Source: Clostridia bacterium
GTDB taxonomy: Bacteria; Bacillota; Clostridia; Christensenellales; UBA1242
Direction of reading: 5' to 3'
NCBI GenBank assembly: GCA_017399265.1
Contig: JAFQDL010000007.1
Coordinates: 1-33,759, forward strand
Length of the DNA: 33,759 bases
The translations under genes were made by a program, and so were the position numbers. Every line of letters starts with the position of its first letter. Position 1 is the stretch's first letter. Positions 14,690 to 22,574 of this stretch are shown here, piece after piece. Below the pieces are notes generated by a model that saw only the letters and a program-made list of their open reading frames with translations, was not told the DNA's origin and searched no databases.

Positions 14690-14751
14690 TATGAGTTTTT
14701 CCAGAATTATACTAAATGTGAAAAGGTGGAGAGTAAATCGGCTAAATCATT

Positions 14752-14779
14752 TTGGAATTAAAATTCTTTGTTGTATAAT
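14752..14779 (+). promoter_or_regulatory. Promoter of the GNAT-Nudix-ITPase run
   Basis: TTGGAA (14752-14757) and TATAAT (14774-14779) are spaced by 16 nt. The ATG at 14810 follows 30 nt later. Confidence 0.6.
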
Positions 14780-14809
14780 AGCATAGATGGAAAAAGGAAA
14801 ATATTGATT

Positions 14810-15271
14810 ATGATTAGATTTGGAACTAGAGATGATGTAAAGCAAGTGAACGTTATTAGGAAGCAAGTAGCTGTTATTCATCAAATGGGTGAACCTCAAA
14901 TATTTAAAGGTTTTACAAAGGGATTAGAAGAGCATATCTATGAGTTTTTTGGGAATCTAGACAAAAAACTTTTGGTTTATGAGGTAGATGGTGAAATTTT
15001 AGGTTATGCGATGCTTGAATTTGTAATCAAACCAGAAACCAATTACAGATATGCACTAAAGTATTTAGATGTGTGTGAGCTAGGCGTGCTACAAAGTAGA
15101 CGATCACAAGGCATTGGTAAAAAACTTTTAGATGAAATCCAACAGGTTGCCAAAAATAATGGATACTATCAAATCCAATTGAATGCATGGACGTTTAATG
15201 AACGTGGTTTAAAATTCTATAATGATTATGGTTTCCAAAATTATAGGGATTATTTTAGATTAGATATTTAA
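14810..15271 (+). CDS. GNAT-family N-acetyltransferase
   Basis: The 153-aa protein has the acetyl-CoA-binding motif A, SRRSQGIGKKLL (the R/Q-x-x-G-x-G/A pattern), preceded by the beta-4 strand YLDVCELGVL. The FYNDYGFQNYRDYF motif B end follows. It will acetylate an amine of unknown identity. The ATG at 14810 is chosen because an earlier in-frame TTG (14768) overlaps the -10 box. The ribosome-binding site (AAGGAAAA) is somewhat distant. The Nudix gene starts 11 nt after the stop, so the two are an operon. Confidence 0.85.
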   Translation: MIRFGTRDDVKQVNVIRKQVAVIHQMGEPQIFKGFTKGLEEHIYEFFGNLDKKLLVYEVDGEILGYAMLEFVIKPETNYRYALKYLDVCELGVLQSRRSQGIGKKLLDEIQQVAKNNGYYQIQLNAWTFNERGLKFYNDYGFQNYRDYFRLDI

Positions 15272-15282
15272 AAAGGTTGTGT

Positions 15283-15792
15283 ATGGACGAGTTTTTAGAT
15301 GTGTATGATGTTAATGGCAAATATTTAGGAATAAAGAGTAGAAGTTTTTGCCATACAGGATCTCCCGGCGTGTATCATAAACCTGTATGTATTTGGTTTA
15401 AAAATAGCAAAGGAGAGATACTTGTTCAAAAGCGTGCAAAATGTAAAAAGACAGAGCCTAATAAGTGGGATTTTTCAGCAGCTGGACATCCTATTGCAGG
15501 AGAAGGACCAATAGAGGCAGCTCTTAGAGAGATTAAAGAAGAATTAGGACTGGAGTTTCAACCAACAGATTTACACTTCTTAGAAGAGGTATTGGAGCCA
15601 ACTCTATGGGAGTTCGTGCAGATTTACATAATATACACAGATGCTAAAATATCTGATATGACATTACAGCAAGAAGAAACTCAAGACGTAAGATGGGTTA
15701 CGTATAAAGAGTTTTGTGATTTACTTTATTCAAATGAATTTTGTGATCATCCAAAAAGTTTGAAAGATTTAATGGCGAATTTGTTGAAATAG
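15283..15792 (+). CDS. Nudix hydrolase (IPP isomerase/YfcD-like)
   Basis: The 169-aa protein has a complete Nudix box, GHPIAGEGPIEAALREIKEE followed by LGLE, with the REIKEE core binding Mg2+. The N-terminus (EFLDVYDVNGKYLG, then VYHKPVCIWF) and the WDFSAAGH segment match the Nudix branch that includes IPP-isomerase-like YfcD and related pyrophosphohydrolases. The substrate is unknown. The ATG at 15283 follows AAAGG at correct spacing; an in-frame TTG two codons upstream is less likely. It sits between the GNAT and the ITPase/XTPase genes, in a cluster with a metabolite clean-up theme. Confidence 0.87.
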   Translation: MDEFLDVYDVNGKYLGIKSRSFCHTGSPGVYHKPVCIWFKNSKGEILVQKRAKCKKTEPNKWDFSAAGHPIAGEGPIEAALREIKEELGLEFQPTDLHFLEEVLEPTLWEFVQIYIIYTDAKISDMTLQQEETQDVRWVTYKEFCDLLYSNEFCDHPKSLKDLMANLLK

Positions 15793-15800
15793 GAGATGGA

Positions 15801-16328
15801 ATGAAAGTAGCGATAGCAACTAAGAATAATGCAAAAATAGAAGGTGCTAAGAGAGCACTAAATAGATATTTTGATGATATAGAAATATTTGGTGTTGCTG
15901 TACCGTCTGAAGTCAGTGATCAGCCAATAAATGAGGATTTGTATCTGGGTGCAAAAAATAGAGTAGATAATTTAAAGAAATTTTGTAAAAAAGAAAATAT
16001 AGAAGCGGATATGTATTTATCGATAGAGAGTGGATTAATAGACTTGTATGGAGAGTGGGTGAATACAAATATCGCAGTAGTAGATAATGGCGTAGTTGCA
16101 AGTATAGGTACCAGTCCGTCTTTTCCAGTTCCTAAAAGATATGTAGAAGAGATTATTAAGACAGATTTAGGACAAGTTTCCAATAAGATTTTTGGAAATG
16201 ATGATGAAAGACATAATAGAGGCGGAACGGTACTTGCGATTACAAATGGGGAAGTAAGCAGGATTGATTTGACAGAAAGTGCGTTTGTAATGGCACTAAC
16301 TAGATTTGTGAATGAAAAATGGAATTAA
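15801..16328 (+). CDS. yjjX: Inosine/xanthosine triphosphatase, YjjX/DUF84 family
   Basis: The 175-aa protein follows the DUF84 non-canonical NTPase layout: an N-terminal VAIATKNNAKIEGAKRA strand-helix, VPSEVSDQP (about 35-43), SIESGL, and the C-terminal NRGGTVLAITNGEVSR segment. The family hydrolyses ITP and XTP (and oxidised GTP) to monophosphates, keeping damaged purines out of nucleic acids. GGAGATGG precedes the ATG, 8 nt after the Nudix gene stop, so the three genes form one operon. Confidence 0.85.
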   Translation: MKVAIATKNNAKIEGAKRALNRYFDDIEIFGVAVPSEVSDQPINEDLYLGAKNRVDNLKKFCKKENIEADMYLSIESGLIDLYGEWVNTNIAVVDNGVVASIGTSPSFPVPKRYVEEIIKTDLGQVSNKIFGNDDERHNRGGTVLAITNGEVSRIDLTESAFVMALTRFVNEKWN

Positions 16329-16376
16329 TATAATATAGAGCGAAATTTGCGTTCTTACACAATTCTAGGAGTATTT

Positions 16377-16775
16377 ATGAATAAATTATTAATTAGATTA
16401 GCAATAATTGTAGTACTAATATTGTTTGCATTAATCAATTGTAGAATGTTATCTTTTGAGCATGGAATAAGTAAATGTGAGATACCAGATGGTAAAAAAT
16501 CGATAACAGAAATTATCAACATAGAAAAAGTAGAATACTACAAAAGTGCTGTAAGATATTATGATGATAAACCGTATAATATTTACTTAAAAACTAATGA
16601 TGGAGCTTATCTAATTAACGGCACAGAGAAAGATGTTCAAACATTGCAAAATATGGGTAAGTTTTCAAAAAAATATACACCTAGAAAGATTGGGTATATT
16701 CCCATATATGTAGAAATACTTTTAGCTGGTGTTATATTATTATTTCCATATAGAACAAAAAACGAGGCTGAATAG
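16377..16775 (+). CDS. Small membrane-anchored protein
   Basis: The 132-aa protein has an N-terminal membrane helix (about residues 5-22) and a C-terminal helix (about 107-123), bracketing an extracytoplasmic or cytoplasmic domain of about 80 residues. Its centre contains KVEYYKSAVRYYDDKPYNIY, a beta-rich pattern. AGGAG just before the ATG at 16377 fixes the start; an in-frame TTG ten codons earlier lacks a ribosome-binding site. It lies 48 nt after the ITPase gene and probably ends that operon. I recognise no family. Confidence 0.6.
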   Translation: MNKLLIRLAIIVVLILFALINCRMLSFEHGISKCEIPDGKKSITEIINIEKVEYYKSAVRYYDDKPYNIYLKTNDGAYLINGTEKDVQTLQNMGKFSKKYTPRKIGYIPIYVEILLAGVILLFPYRTKNEAE

Positions 16776-16783
16776 AAACACTT

Positions 16784-16813
16784 AAGAACAAACAAAGTTG
16801 TTTGTTCTTTTTC
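16784..16813 (+). terminator. Rho-independent terminator
   Basis: AAGAACAAAC (16784-16793) and GTTTGTTCTT (16800-16809) form a perfect 10-bp stem with a 6-nt loop and trailing Ts. Confidence 0.85.
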
Positions 16814-16842
16814 TTGGTAAGATAAATTAAATATGTTAAAAT
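16814..16842 (+). promoter_or_regulatory. Promoter of the S51 peptidase gene
   Basis: TTGGTA (16814-16819) and TAAAAT (16837-16842) are separated by 17 nt, 30 nt before the ATG and directly after the preceding terminator. Confidence 0.6.
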
Positions 16843-16871
16843 ATTATTAATTTTATACTAGTGGAGGGTGC

Positions 16872-17630
16872 ATGAATACAATAATTTTAACAAGCAGTCT
16901 GGATACTTATGACAAGTTAGACGATGATAGTAGATTAATTAAACCATTAAGCAATATTAATGGAATAGTAGATGTTATAAAAAAAGAAGTAAAATCTTAT
17001 AATAATTTTTTGTACATTGCAAGTGTAGAAGATAATTATGAGATTACAGATTTTTATGCAAATATAATTATCGAGTCTTTCAAAAAAGTAGTACCTTTTG
17101 CAAATTATCAGGTATTAGATGGAAGAAATATGAATACCGCAAGTGATTTAGTGCAAGCTGCAGATTTTATACTTTTAGCTGGTGGACATGTTCCTACTCA
17201 AAATGATTTTTTTAAACATATAGATTTGAAAACAAAGTTAAAAGATACAAATGCAGTAATTTGTGGTATTAGTGCAGGTAGTATGAATAGTGCAGAAAGA
17301 GTTTACGCTATACCAGAAGAAGAAGGCGAAGCTATAGATCCTAATTACAATAGATTTATAGAAGGTTTAGGTTTAACGGATATTAATGTATTCCCTCATT
17401 TTAACGACATAAGGTATGCTATGTTGGACGGTCAAAGAGTAGTAGAAGATATTGTATCTCCGGATTCATATAATGCTAACATTGTATGCTTGATGGATGG
17501 TAGTTATATTTTACAAAAAGGGGACGTTAAAGAAATATTTGGAGAAGCATATACCTTTGTAAATGGCAATATAGTTCAAATTTGTGAAAATGGTTCAAGT
17601 ATAATTTATGAAAATGAGCGAGAATTGTAA
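16872..17630 (+). CDS. Peptidase S51 family protein (dipeptidase E/cyanophycinase-like)
   Basis: The 252-aa protein has the S51 fold signature. DFILLAGGHVPTQNDFF gives the GG(x)-turn that forms the oxyanion hole, and GISAGSMN places the catalytic serine in the nucleophile elbow. NVFPHFND follows, supplying the His-containing region. Family members cleave N-terminal Asp dipeptides or cyanophycin-type peptides; the specificity here is not readable. Length fits. There is no signal peptide, so it acts in the cytoplasm. GGAGGG precedes the ATG. A nitroreductase gene follows after 51 nt. Confidence 0.85.
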   Translation: MNTIILTSSLDTYDKLDDDSRLIKPLSNINGIVDVIKKEVKSYNNFLYIASVEDNYEITDFYANIIIESFKKVVPFANYQVLDGRNMNTASDLVQAADFILLAGGHVPTQNDFFKHIDLKTKLKDTNAVICGISAGSMNSAERVYAIPEEEGEAIDPNYNRFIEGLGLTDINVFPHFNDIRYAMLDGQRVVEDIVSPDSYNANIVCLMDGSYILQKGDVKEIFGEAYTFVNGNIVQICENGSSIIYENEREL

Positions 17631-17681
17631 TTAAGAGTAAATTGTAACGTAGAAATATCATATATTAATTGAGGAGGAATT

Positions 17682-18209
17682 ATGAAAGACATAATTGATG
17701 TAATAGTAAGTAGAAGAAGTGTTAGAAAATTTAAACCCGACATGCTAGACAAAACAACGCTAGATAAAATAATTAAAGCGGGTACTTATGCACCAACTGG
17801 TCGAAACAAACAATCTCCTGTAATTATTGCGATTACAAACAAAGATGTAATTGCTAAATTTTCAGAGATTTGTGGTGAAATAAAAAATTATGAAAAGGGT
17901 GTTGATCCATTCTTTGGTGCACCGGTTTTAATTAGCGTATTAGCTAATAAAGAAGTGAGAACTTTTGTTAATGATGGAAGTTTGGTCATGGCTAACATGT
18001 TGCTAGAAGCGCATTCTTTAGGAATTGGTGCTTGTTGGATACATGATGCAAAAGGCATGTTTGAACATCCTTATGGTAAAGAATTGTTAAACAAACTAGG
18101 CATTGTTGGAGATTACGAGGGTATAGGTAACTGCATACTAGGATATGCGGAAGAATATCCCGACAAACCTCTTCCAAGAAAAGACAATTGGGTATATTTT
18201 GTAGAATAA
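17682..18209 (+). CDS. Nitroreductase-family flavoprotein
   Basis: The 175-aa FMN-dependent oxidoreductase starts with the family hallmark VIVSRRSVRKFKPD (FMN-binding Arg-Arg-Ser). It continues with GTYAPTGRNKQSPV, GIGACWIHDAKG and the C-terminal LGYAEEYPDKPLPR. Nitroreductase-fold enzymes reduce nitroaromatics, quinones or act in flavin/iodotyrosine chemistry; the physiological substrate is unknown. GAGGAGG gives a strong ribosome-binding site. It ends the + strand run and converges on the PIN gene. Confidence 0.9.
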   Translation: MKDIIDVIVSRRSVRKFKPDMLDKTTLDKIIKAGTYAPTGRNKQSPVIIAITNKDVIAKFSEICGEIKNYEKGVDPFFGAPVLISVLANKEVRTFVNDGSLVMANMLLEAHSLGIGACWIHDAKGMFEHPYGKELLNKLGIVGDYEGIGNCILGYAEEYPDKPLPRKDNWVYFVE

Positions 18210-18211
18210 TA

Positions 18212-18265
18212 AAAAAACATATATATTATAAGAATCCATAAGATTTTGCAATATATATGTTTTTT
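18212..18265. terminator. Bidirectional terminator
   Basis: AAAAAACATATATATT (18212-18227) pairs with AATATATATGTTTTTT (18250-18265) with a 22-nt loop. The A/T flanks work on both strands, between the convergent nitroreductase and PIN genes. Confidence 0.75.
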
Positions 18266-18266
18266 A

Positions 18267-19625
18267 TTATTTTTCTCGTTCTTGTGTTTTATTTGTAGAT
18301 GTTTTATCGTTATGATTTGACAATTTTGTTCTTATTCTATTTTCCATTATCTCACTGAATGAAATTTTAGAAGATTTGATAGATTTGCTATATTTAGCTT
18401 GCTCTGATAACGCAGTTGTTAATTCTGTCGCCGTATCAATGTCTAAAGTTTTTTCTGTTGTGGTTTGTTTTTTAAAACCATGGGTTTTAATTCGTATATC
18501 ATCGCTCGCTGTAAAATATTTATCATGATAATACAAATCGAAATATTCAAATATAGACAATGGTGTTGTTGTTGATTTGCCAACGTCGAGAATATGTTTT
18601 CTTCTAGACAACTTATTGTTTTGTTTTAATTCTATAAAATCTTGAACATTATGTGTAATAAGAGGAATTCCGAAATAATTTGAAAATGCGGCCAAATAAG
18701 AATCTGCAGGCATATCTAAAGAATTAAGATCTTTTTTCATAGGAGTAGCAAGTTTGTCGTCGCCAGATAAAGCTTTAATTTTTTGTTTAGAAGGATTTGA
18801 AATTGATTGCCTGAAATCCTTTGATAAGCTTAAAATCTCTTTGTTTTGAGTTGGGGTACAAGATAATATTTTAAAAGATTTGAAAAAATCTTGTATTTGT
18901 TTAGTTGTAAATTTCCCTTTGTATTGAGTATTTATGAGATTTATAAATTCTAAAGAGCTCACTTCTGGAATGCAGAGTTCACATGTTCCTTCAATCATCT
19001 CTTCAAGTAATATTCCGCTTAATTCCAATTGCCTATTTTCTTTATATTTTTCTACAATAGAACAAAATTTGTAGCCTAATTTATTTGGTATTGATTGATT
19101 ATTGTTTCCATATCTAATGTTTGTAGTAGCTGGATATCGGTGGGTGTATATACTATCTTGGAATTTTTTAAAATCTATTTCTCCATTATTTATGAGTTGA
19201 AGAAACCTATTAAATATTGAGGACGAAGTTGTGATTTTACCATCTATGAGTTTACAATTACCATAAAAATTTCTTAGTAGATTATTCTTGCCATTATTTA
19301 CATCGTTTGAAATATAGTCATCTAAAACTTCCATAAATGTTTTATTAAAAATCTTAGTTTTGTCAGCGTTCTTTGGCATTTTCATTTTTGAAGTTTTTGT
19401 GTAAGCGTCTTCATATATATTAAATAGATTTACCAAACTATTTTTTTGTAAATTAAAATCTGGCATAAATTCAATATAATTTTTATCAAAGTTGGCCTCA
19501 TCAATGAATAGAGAGAGTGGTGAGTCGTAAGATAAAAGTAATTTTTCCGGTAGTACCATTTGACTATAAAAAAACATGTCTAGTAACACGCAAGTATCAA
19601 GTAAATATTGTTTTTTCGTTGCCAT
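18267..19625 (-). CDS. Large PIN-domain protein
   Basis: The 452-aa protein has PIN nuclease motifs spread over an unusual length. YLLDTCVLLDMFF (7-19) gives Asp10. IPEVSSLEFINL (219-230) gives Glu226. PADSYLAAFSNYFGIPLITH (307-326 by count) and NVQDF give Asp308 and Asp329. A typical VapC is about 130 aa; here about 200 residues are inserted between the first and second acidic motifs and about 120 follow the last. The tail has S-F-S-E-I-M-E-N-R-I-R-T-K (422-434), resembling the metalloprotein tail. AAGGAGA precedes the ATG. No small antitoxin gene is adjacent, so it is not a standard VapBC pair. A tRNA or RNA nuclease is inferred from the fold only. Confidence 0.68.
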   Translation of the reverse strand: MATKKQYLLDTCVLLDMFFYSQMVLPEKLLLSYDSPLSLFIDEANFDKNYIEFMPDFNLQKNSLVNLFNIYEDAYTKTSKMKMPKNADKTKIFNKTFMEVLDDYISNDVNNGKNNLLRNFYGNCKLIDGKITTSSSIFNRFLQLINNGEIDFKKFQDSIYTHRYPATTNIRYGNNNQSIPNKLGYKFCSIVEKYKENRQLELSGILLEEMIEGTCELCIPEVSSLEFINLINTQYKGKFTTKQIQDFFKSFKILSCTPTQNKEILSLSKDFRQSISNPSKQKIKALSGDDKLATPMKKDLNSLDMPADSYLAAFSNYFGIPLITHNVQDFIELKQNNKLSRRKHILDVGKSTTTPLSIFEYFDLYYHDKYFTASDDIRIKTHGFKKQTTTEKTLDIDTATELTTALSEQAKYSKSIKSSKISFSEIMENRIRTKLSNHNDKTSTNKTQEREK

Positions 19626-19679
19626 GATGTTTCTCCTTTAACAAATTGATTAAACATTAGTTAATTTTATATTGTATTT

Positions 19680-19708
19680 AGTATACTTTTTTTGACTATA
19701 TTTGGCAA
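19680..19708 (-). promoter_or_regulatory. Promoter of the PIN gene
   Basis: On the minus strand TTGCCA (19708-19703) and TATACT (19685-19680) have a 17-nt spacer. The 5' leader before the ATG is about 50 nt. Confidence 0.65.
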
Positions 19709-19777
19709 GTCATACGACAAAAAACTTTTAATTAGCTCACTAATATTTTATTTAAGATAACACATTCAAAAAAACAC

Positions 19778-19806
19778 TTGAAAAAATTTTTTTATTTTGG
19801 TATACT
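19778..19806 (+). promoter_or_regulatory. Promoter upstream of tRNA-Thr
   Basis: TTGAAA (19778-19783) and TATACT (19801-19806), 17 nt apart, would start a precursor about 70 nt before the tRNA 5' end. Confidence 0.6.
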
Positions 19807-19881
19807 ACCAATGTTCTATTGTGAATGTACCATAATTTGTAGGCACAATATATTAAATTTAATAGCGCATAATCATATTAC

Positions 19882-19957
19882 GCTGATGTGGCACAGTCGG
19901 TAGCGCACTGCCTTGGTAAGGCAGAGGTCACGGGTTCAAGTCCCGTCATCAGCTCCA
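19882..19957 (+). tRNA. tRNA-Thr (anticodon GGT)
   Basis: The 76-nt cloverleaf is complete. Acceptor GCTGATG pairs with CATCAGC, the D-loop has CAGTCGGTAGC, and the anticodon stem CTGCC/GGCAG holds the loop TTGGTAA (anticodon GGT). The T-arm is ACGGG-TTCAAGT-CCCGT with T73 and an encoded CCA (19955-19957). It is the only intact RNA gene seen. Confidence 0.95.
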
Positions 19958-19967
19958 TAAATCAAAC

Positions 19968-20090
19968 CCTTGAAAAACCTTAAAAATAAGAACCTGCAAA
20001 TTTGCCAAGTATCTTATTTTAAGCCTTTTCGTTGCAGAACCATGGCGTTCGCTTCGCTCGGCTAAGGCACTTTCAAGGTTTTTCTTTTTC
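19968..20090 (+). other. Structured 3' flank of tRNA-Thr
   Basis: An outer stem pairs GAAAAACCTT (19972-19981) with AAGGTTTTTC (20075-20084). An overlapping register pairs CCTTGAAA (19968-19975) with TTTCAAGG (20071-20078). Inside are a near-perfect hairpin (19979-19991 with 20012-20023, one bulged A) and a more GC-rich arm from GCCTT to AAGGC (about 20023-20068). A T-rich tract follows, so it may simply end the tRNA transcript. The branched layout is also compatible with a small RNA or a MITE-like element. The rest of 19626-20302 contains the promoters listed and nothing else I can support. Confidence 0.5.
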
Positions 20091-20238
20091 TAAACTAAAA
20101 ATTCTTTCCACAAAAAAATAAAACATGCATATAATCAAATTCGTCGTCAGTTATATTTTTTACAAGTTTTCCTTTGCTTTATTCAATGAACTCTTCTTTT
20201 TAAAAATTCGATTTAATATTTTAAGTACGTGAGATTAA

Positions 20239-20267
20239 TTGAAAAAAGTTAAAAAATATACTATACT
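20239..20267 (+). promoter_or_regulatory. Promoter of the 176-aa membrane protein gene
   Basis: TTGAAA (20239-20244) and TATACT (20262-20267) are separated by 17 nt, 35 nt before the ATG. Confidence 0.6.
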
Positions 20268-20302
20268 TAAATAGTAATATAGTTGTACAAAGGGGGAAAG
20301 TT

Positions 20303-20833
20303 ATGAAATTTATTAAATGGTTTATAAAGTTTATGTTTGGTTTTAGGGAAAAGTATAAAAAGAGGGAAGAAGAGTATCATAGAAGAAGCAAAAGGTTTGG
20401 AACTTCTGGTGAACTTATTGGAATAATAATTTACGCGGCTGTGCCATTATTATCATTATGGGGTGTTATTGCATTAGAATGGGGAGTGTTAAAGTTTTTT
20501 GCATGGCTTGGTGTGTTAACGATTTTCTTATCTCCAAAAGAATTAATGATTACAGGAATTGTTGCACTTAGACATAGAGTTAGAATGAAAGTGCAAAATA
20601 AAGTAGAAGGAGCTGCGATAACCGGTTTGGCAGAAGCTATAAAAGGAGATGTTACTGCTGAGGAGAAAGCAGAATTAGAGAAAGAAAAGAAAGAATATAA
20701 GGCAAGAGGAACAGCATACACATATGATTTAGTTGTTGGAATACTAGGTATAACAATGGCAGTTGTAGTAGTGATTGCATTCTCAACAGTTAGTATAATA
20801 GCAATAAGAAATGCTATATTAGCATTAGAATAA
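20303..20833 (+). CDS. Multi-helix membrane protein of unknown function
   Basis: The 176-aa protein starts with a basic amphipathic segment (residues 1-31, rich in Lys, Arg and Trp). Hydrophobic stretches lie at about 37-58, 63-88 and 142-170. Between the second and third is a soluble Lys/Glu-rich helix (about 106-137, including KGDVTAEEKAELEKEKKEYK) that probably forms a coiled coil. AGGGGGAAAG precedes the ATG and a promoter lies upstream. It is a single-gene unit, and I recognise no family. Confidence 0.65.
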   Translation: MKFIKWFIKFMFGFREKYKKREEEYHRRSKRFGTSGELIGIIIYAAVPLLSLWGVIALEWGVLKFFAWLGVLTIFLSPKELMITGIVALRHRVRMKVQNKVEGAAITGLAEAIKGDVTAEEKAELEKEKKEYKARGTAYTYDLVVGILGITMAVVVVIAFSTVSIIAIRNAILALE

Positions 20834-20846
20834 TAAATAGTAAATA

Positions 20847-20878
20847 AAAAAAGCAACTAGTAATTTAGTTGCTTTTTT
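20847..20878. terminator. Bidirectional terminator
   Basis: AAAGCAACT (20850-20858) pairs with AGTTGCTTT (20867-20875), flanked by A-run and T-run. It serves both the membrane protein gene and the convergent hydrogenase operon. Confidence 0.85.
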
Positions 20879-20882
20879 ATGT

Positions 20883-22571
20883 TTAATTAAATTTTGTATC
20901 AGTGTAGTGGAATAGCTTATGAATTAATTCATGATCATTGTGTAGTAAGTCTTCATAGATTTTCTTAACACCAGCATTATCGTCAGTATTTTTGAATTTC
21001 ATATCTCCATCTGCTTTATAAATTGCAGCACTTCTTTTCTTAATTACTTCTTCTACATCAATTTTGCTATAATCCACAAAACTTTGACCACCGCCGTTTA
21101 CACAACCACCAGGGCACGCCATTACTTCAATGAAATCATAATGTTTCTTTCCGGCCTTGATATCTTCCATAACCTGTGGTGCATTCGCAAGACCATGAAT
21201 AATCGCAAGCTTAAGCTTTTTATCGCCAATAGATACTGTCACTTCTTTTACTCCATCAGAGTATCTAACGTCTTCTATGATGTCTTGTTTTTTGCCAGTT
21301 AGTTTGTATACAGCATATCTTAAGGCAGCTTCTGTTACACCGCCTGTAACGCCAAATATAAGACCAGCACCTGTATATTCACCAAATGGATCATCGAATT
21401 TGCTATCTTCTAGTTTTGAGAAATTGATACCTTTCAACTTGATTAATTCTCCAAGTTCTCTAGTAGTCATGCTTGCATCAATTGTACCTCTAGCAAGTAT
21501 CTCTCTCTTTTTTGCTGTGCAAGGCATAACTGATACTATCTCTACCTTTTTGCCTTGGCTTTCGAAATAATACTTTACTAAGCTTCCAAGCATTTCGTTA
21601 GGAGACTTGGTTGAAGATAAATTCTTCTCAAATTCTGGATAATTCTTTTGTACATAATTAAACCAAGCAGGGCAGCAACTAGTAAATAAAGGTAAGTTTT
21701 CATTTTTAGTTACTTTTTCTATTAGTTCATTTGCTTCTTCAATTACTGTAAAGTCAGCACCCATATTAACATCAAATACGTAATCAAAACCACATTCTTT
21801 TAAAGCGCTTACCATTCTGCCTTCTGCGAATGTACCAATCTCTTCACCAAACTCTTCAGCTATTGATACTCTTACAGCAGGGGCTACTTGAGCTACTTTA
21901 ATGACATCATCTTTGCCAAGTATTGATAATACTCTAGATAGATCGTTCTTTTGTGTTAATGCTCCAGTAGGGCAAACTAACACGCATTGTCCACAGCCTA
22001 CACAACTTGACTCATTTAGTGGCTTATCAAATGCTGTACCAATCTTTGTCTCAAATCCACGATTAATTTTGCTAATAGCAGCACAGCCTTGTTTTTTGGC
22101 ACAAACTGCTACACATTTTCCACAAAGTATACACTTGCTCACATCTCTGACGATTGCAAAATTACTATCGTCAACCTCGGAAGCTATACATTCTCCTGCA
22201 AATTTCTCTGTATCACAGTGATATTGTTCACAAAGTTTTTGCAATGAGCATTTTAAATTTTTGCTACAATTCAAACAATTTTTATTATGGTTAGAAACAA
22301 GTAATTCTATAGCAGTTTTTCTTGCTTCCAATACTTTAGAAGAGTTGGTTTTGATATTCATACCTTCTCTTACTTTTGTAGAACAAGAAGTTACAAGATT
22401 CCTCATTCCTTCTACTTCTACCACACATACTCTACAGCTTGCTGGTTCGTTAACATCTTTTAAAAAGCAAAGTGTAGGTATTTCTATTCCATTATCTTTT
22501 GCTGCTTTAAGTATAGTGTCGCCACTGTTAGCAACATATTTTTTTCCATCTATTATAATATTTACTTCCAT
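20883..22571 (-). CDS. hydA: [FeFe] hydrogenase catalytic subunit HydA
   Basis: The 562-aa enzyme makes or oxidises H2. In order it has an N-terminal [2Fe-2S] domain (Cys35, 46, 49, 63), a His-Cys3 [4Fe-4S] site (His95, Cys99, 102, 108), and two ferredoxin-type clusters (Cys147/150/153/157 and Cys190/193/196/200). The H-cluster domain follows, with L1 FTSCCPAW (297-303), L2 MPCTAKKRE (349-357) and L3 EVMACPGGCVNGGGQ. A small-subunit-like C-terminus follows. All signature cysteines are present. Its modular form and partners mark it as the group A3-type trimeric enzyme, which couples NADH and ferredoxin to H2. It is the last gene of hydC-hydB-hydA, 3 nt after hydB. Maturases HydEFG are not in the window. 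Confidence 0.95.
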   Translation of the reverse strand: MEVNIIIDGKKYVANSGDTILKAAKDNGIEIPTLCFLKDVNEPASCRVCVVEVEGMRNLVTSCSTKVREGMNIKTNSSKVLEARKTAIELLVSNHNKNCLNCSKNLKCSLQKLCEQYHCDTEKFAGECIASEVDDSNFAIVRDVSKCILCGKCVAVCAKKQGCAAISKINRGFETKIGTAFDKPLNESSCVGCGQCVLVCPTGALTQKNDLSRVLSILGKDDVIKVAQVAPAVRVSIAEEFGEEIGTFAEGRMVSALKECGFDYVFDVNMGADFTVIEEANELIEKVTKNENLPLFTSCCPAWFNYVQKNYPEFEKNLSSTKSPNEMLGSLVKYYFESQGKKVEIVSVMPCTAKKREILARGTIDASMTTRELGELIKLKGINFSKLEDSKFDDPFGEYTGAGLIFGVTGGVTEAALRYAVYKLTGKKQDIIEDVRYSDGVKEVTVSIGDKKLKLAIIHGLANAPQVMEDIKAGKKHYDFIEVMACPGGCVNGGGQSFVDYSKIDVEEVIKKRSAAIYKADGDMKFKNTDDNAGVKKIYEDLLHNDHELIHKLFHYTDTKFN

Positions 22572-22574
22572 AGC

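Noticed and set aside
12252-19625. Classical toxin-antitoxin pairing of the metalloprotein and PIN genes
   Set aside because: They are over 4 kb apart, with unrelated + strand operons between them, and each has its own promoter. Only the shared C-terminal motif links them.
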